From positions 62,001 to 126,000 of the forward strand of contig NZ_ASTG01000013.1 in the NCBI RefSeq assembly GCF_000412635.1: a stretch of DNA of 64,000 bases. Direction: 5' to 3'. The notes under the pieces were generated by a model. The model searched no databases, was not told where the DNA came from, and saw only the letters and a list, made by a program, of their open reading frames with translations. This document shows, piece by piece, positions 63,358 to 64,000 of the stretch. The stretch's first letter is position 1. Each line of letters starts with the position of its first letter. A program made the position numbers and the translations under genes. This DNA is from Sphingobium bisphenolivorans. Its GTDB lineage: Bacteria > Pseudomonadota > Alphaproteobacteria > Sphingomonadales > Sphingomonadaceae.

Positions 63358-63492
63358 ATGACGGGCGACCGGGAAGAGGATGGCGCAGGCCGGCTCGATA
63401 TAATCCGCGCCCATGCCGGGCCGGTTATCGGCGTCATCGGCCTCGCCGCATGGCTCGCCCTCCTATGGTTCATGTTCGGTGATGTCCTTTAG
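63358..63492 (+). CDS. 44-residue single-pass membrane protein
   Basis: The ORF starts one base after the otsA stop (TAG-G-ATG). It has a charged N-terminal half ([20 protein letters not shown]) and one membrane helix ([20 protein letters not shown]). GGAG-type sequence lies in the end of otsA. The tight spacing and clean amphipathic layout support a real gene translated with otsA. No family recognised. Confidence 0.55.
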   Translation: MTGDREEDGAGRLDIIRAHAGPVIGVIGLAAWLALLWFMFGDVL

Positions 63493-63651
63493 GATCGCTC
63501 CCGAAACGGCCCGCTTTTTCCATCGCTCTCTGCCCGTTTGCACCCCCTGACGCTTTGGTCTATGGGCCGTCATCAACAGCCCCGGCCACCGCTGATCCAT
63601 TGATTCGCGTTTGCCGGGGCACATTCTTTCTTGGAAAGACAGGAACGCGCA

Positions 63652-64000
63652 TGGCCCGTCGCCGCCAGATCTACGAAGGCAAGGCAAAGATCCTTTACGA
63701 AGGCCCTGAGCCCGGCACGATCATCCAGTATTTCAAGGATGACGCCACCGCCTTCAACGCGCAGAAGAAGGGCACGATCTCCGGCAAGGGCGTGCTCAAC
63801 AACCGTATTTCCGAGCATATCTTCACCCTGCTCGGCCAGATCGGCGTGCCGACCCACTTCATCCGCCGCCTCAACATGCGCGAGCAACTGGTGCGCCAGG
63901 TCGAGATCGTGCCGATCGAGGTCGTTGTGCGGAACGTCGCCGCCGGCTCGCTCAGCAAGAAGCTGGGGATCGAGGAAGGCACGCAGCTGCCCCGCACGCT
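63652..64000 (+). CDS. purC: SAICAR synthase, truncated by window edge
   Basis: The first 116 residues of phosphoribosylaminoimidazole-succinocarboxamide synthase: [16 protein letters not shown] is the ATP-binding start, [20 protein letters not shown] and [16 protein letters not shown] follow. It condenses CAIR with aspartate in purine synthesis. AGGAACG lies before the ATG. The C-terminal part is beyond 64000. Confidence 0.95.

Overview
The window is a gene-dense, GC-rich stretch of bacterial chromosome from an alphaproteobacterium, most likely a member of the Sphingomonadaceae (Sphingobium/Sphingomonas type). The support is the gene order trpF-trpB-trpA-accD-folC, the DUF1285-Nudix-cca string, alphaproteobacterial forms of GyrA, ParC, PhaR and Lrp, a ceramide-type GT21 glycosyltransferase, a Sphingomonadaceae-type DUF6628 protein, and a textbook EcfG general-stress promoter. 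I see no phage, insertion sequence, plasmid functions or CRISPR array. The genus call is inference.

Layout. 0-2.7 kb: polyhydroxyalkanoate genes (phaR at the left edge, a PhaC-like hydrolase, the thiolase phaA). 2.7-5.4 kb: alanine racemase and an MHS-type transporter. 5.4-7.7 kb: small genes, several behind GGAAC-type stress promoters, plus AlkB and DUF4186. 7.7-16.2 kb: a minus-strand operon DUF2934-glgX-treZ-malQ-treY that turns glycogen into trehalose, with four-base overlaps at every junction among the four enzyme genes. 16.3-22.6 kb: tRNA-Ile2, a polysaccharide deacetylase-like protein, a histidine-kinase-like protein with a degenerate ATPase domain, an Lrp regulator, and two tandem exported TPR paralogues. 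22.9-25.9 kb: gyrA and DUF952.

26.4-34 kb: a GT21 glycosyltransferase and a lipid A-type acyltransferase back to back, then trpFBA-accD-folC and DUF6628. 34-41 kb: an AmpG-like permease, a DUF2142 membrane protein, PAP2 phosphatase, and the pyruvate dehydrogenase E2 and E3 genes with a thioesterase between them; then a universal stress protein. 41.4-48.8 kb: rnr, MOSC, DUF2945, a GT4 glycosyltransferase, rarA, an RNase H-fold-like protein, tRNA-Thr and DUF1232. 48.8-49.4 kb is a gap with no convincing protein gene. 49.4-55.1 kb: small exported proteins, EVE, a 2-oxoglutarate oxygenase, folB, GNAT, DUF1285, Nudix and cca. 55.1-59.2 kb: a GGDEF-EAL protein and parC. 59.3-63.5 kb: a second trehalose locus, otsB-GH15-otsA plus a tiny membrane protein. 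purC runs off the right edge.

How it fits together: two independent trehalose routes (TreYZ from glycogen, OtsAB from nucleotide sugar), a probable GH15 trehalase, a universal stress protein and EcfG-type promoters make this a region rich in stress physiology inside otherwise core housekeeping. The most useful non-obvious signals are small genes and non-coding structure: a 24-codon ORF with a perfect Shine-Dalgarno sequence, a 44-residue membrane peptide after otsA, a family of GCTCCTGC palindromes, long perfect inverted repeats upstream of usp and against tRNA-Ile2, and the likely pseudo-kinase.
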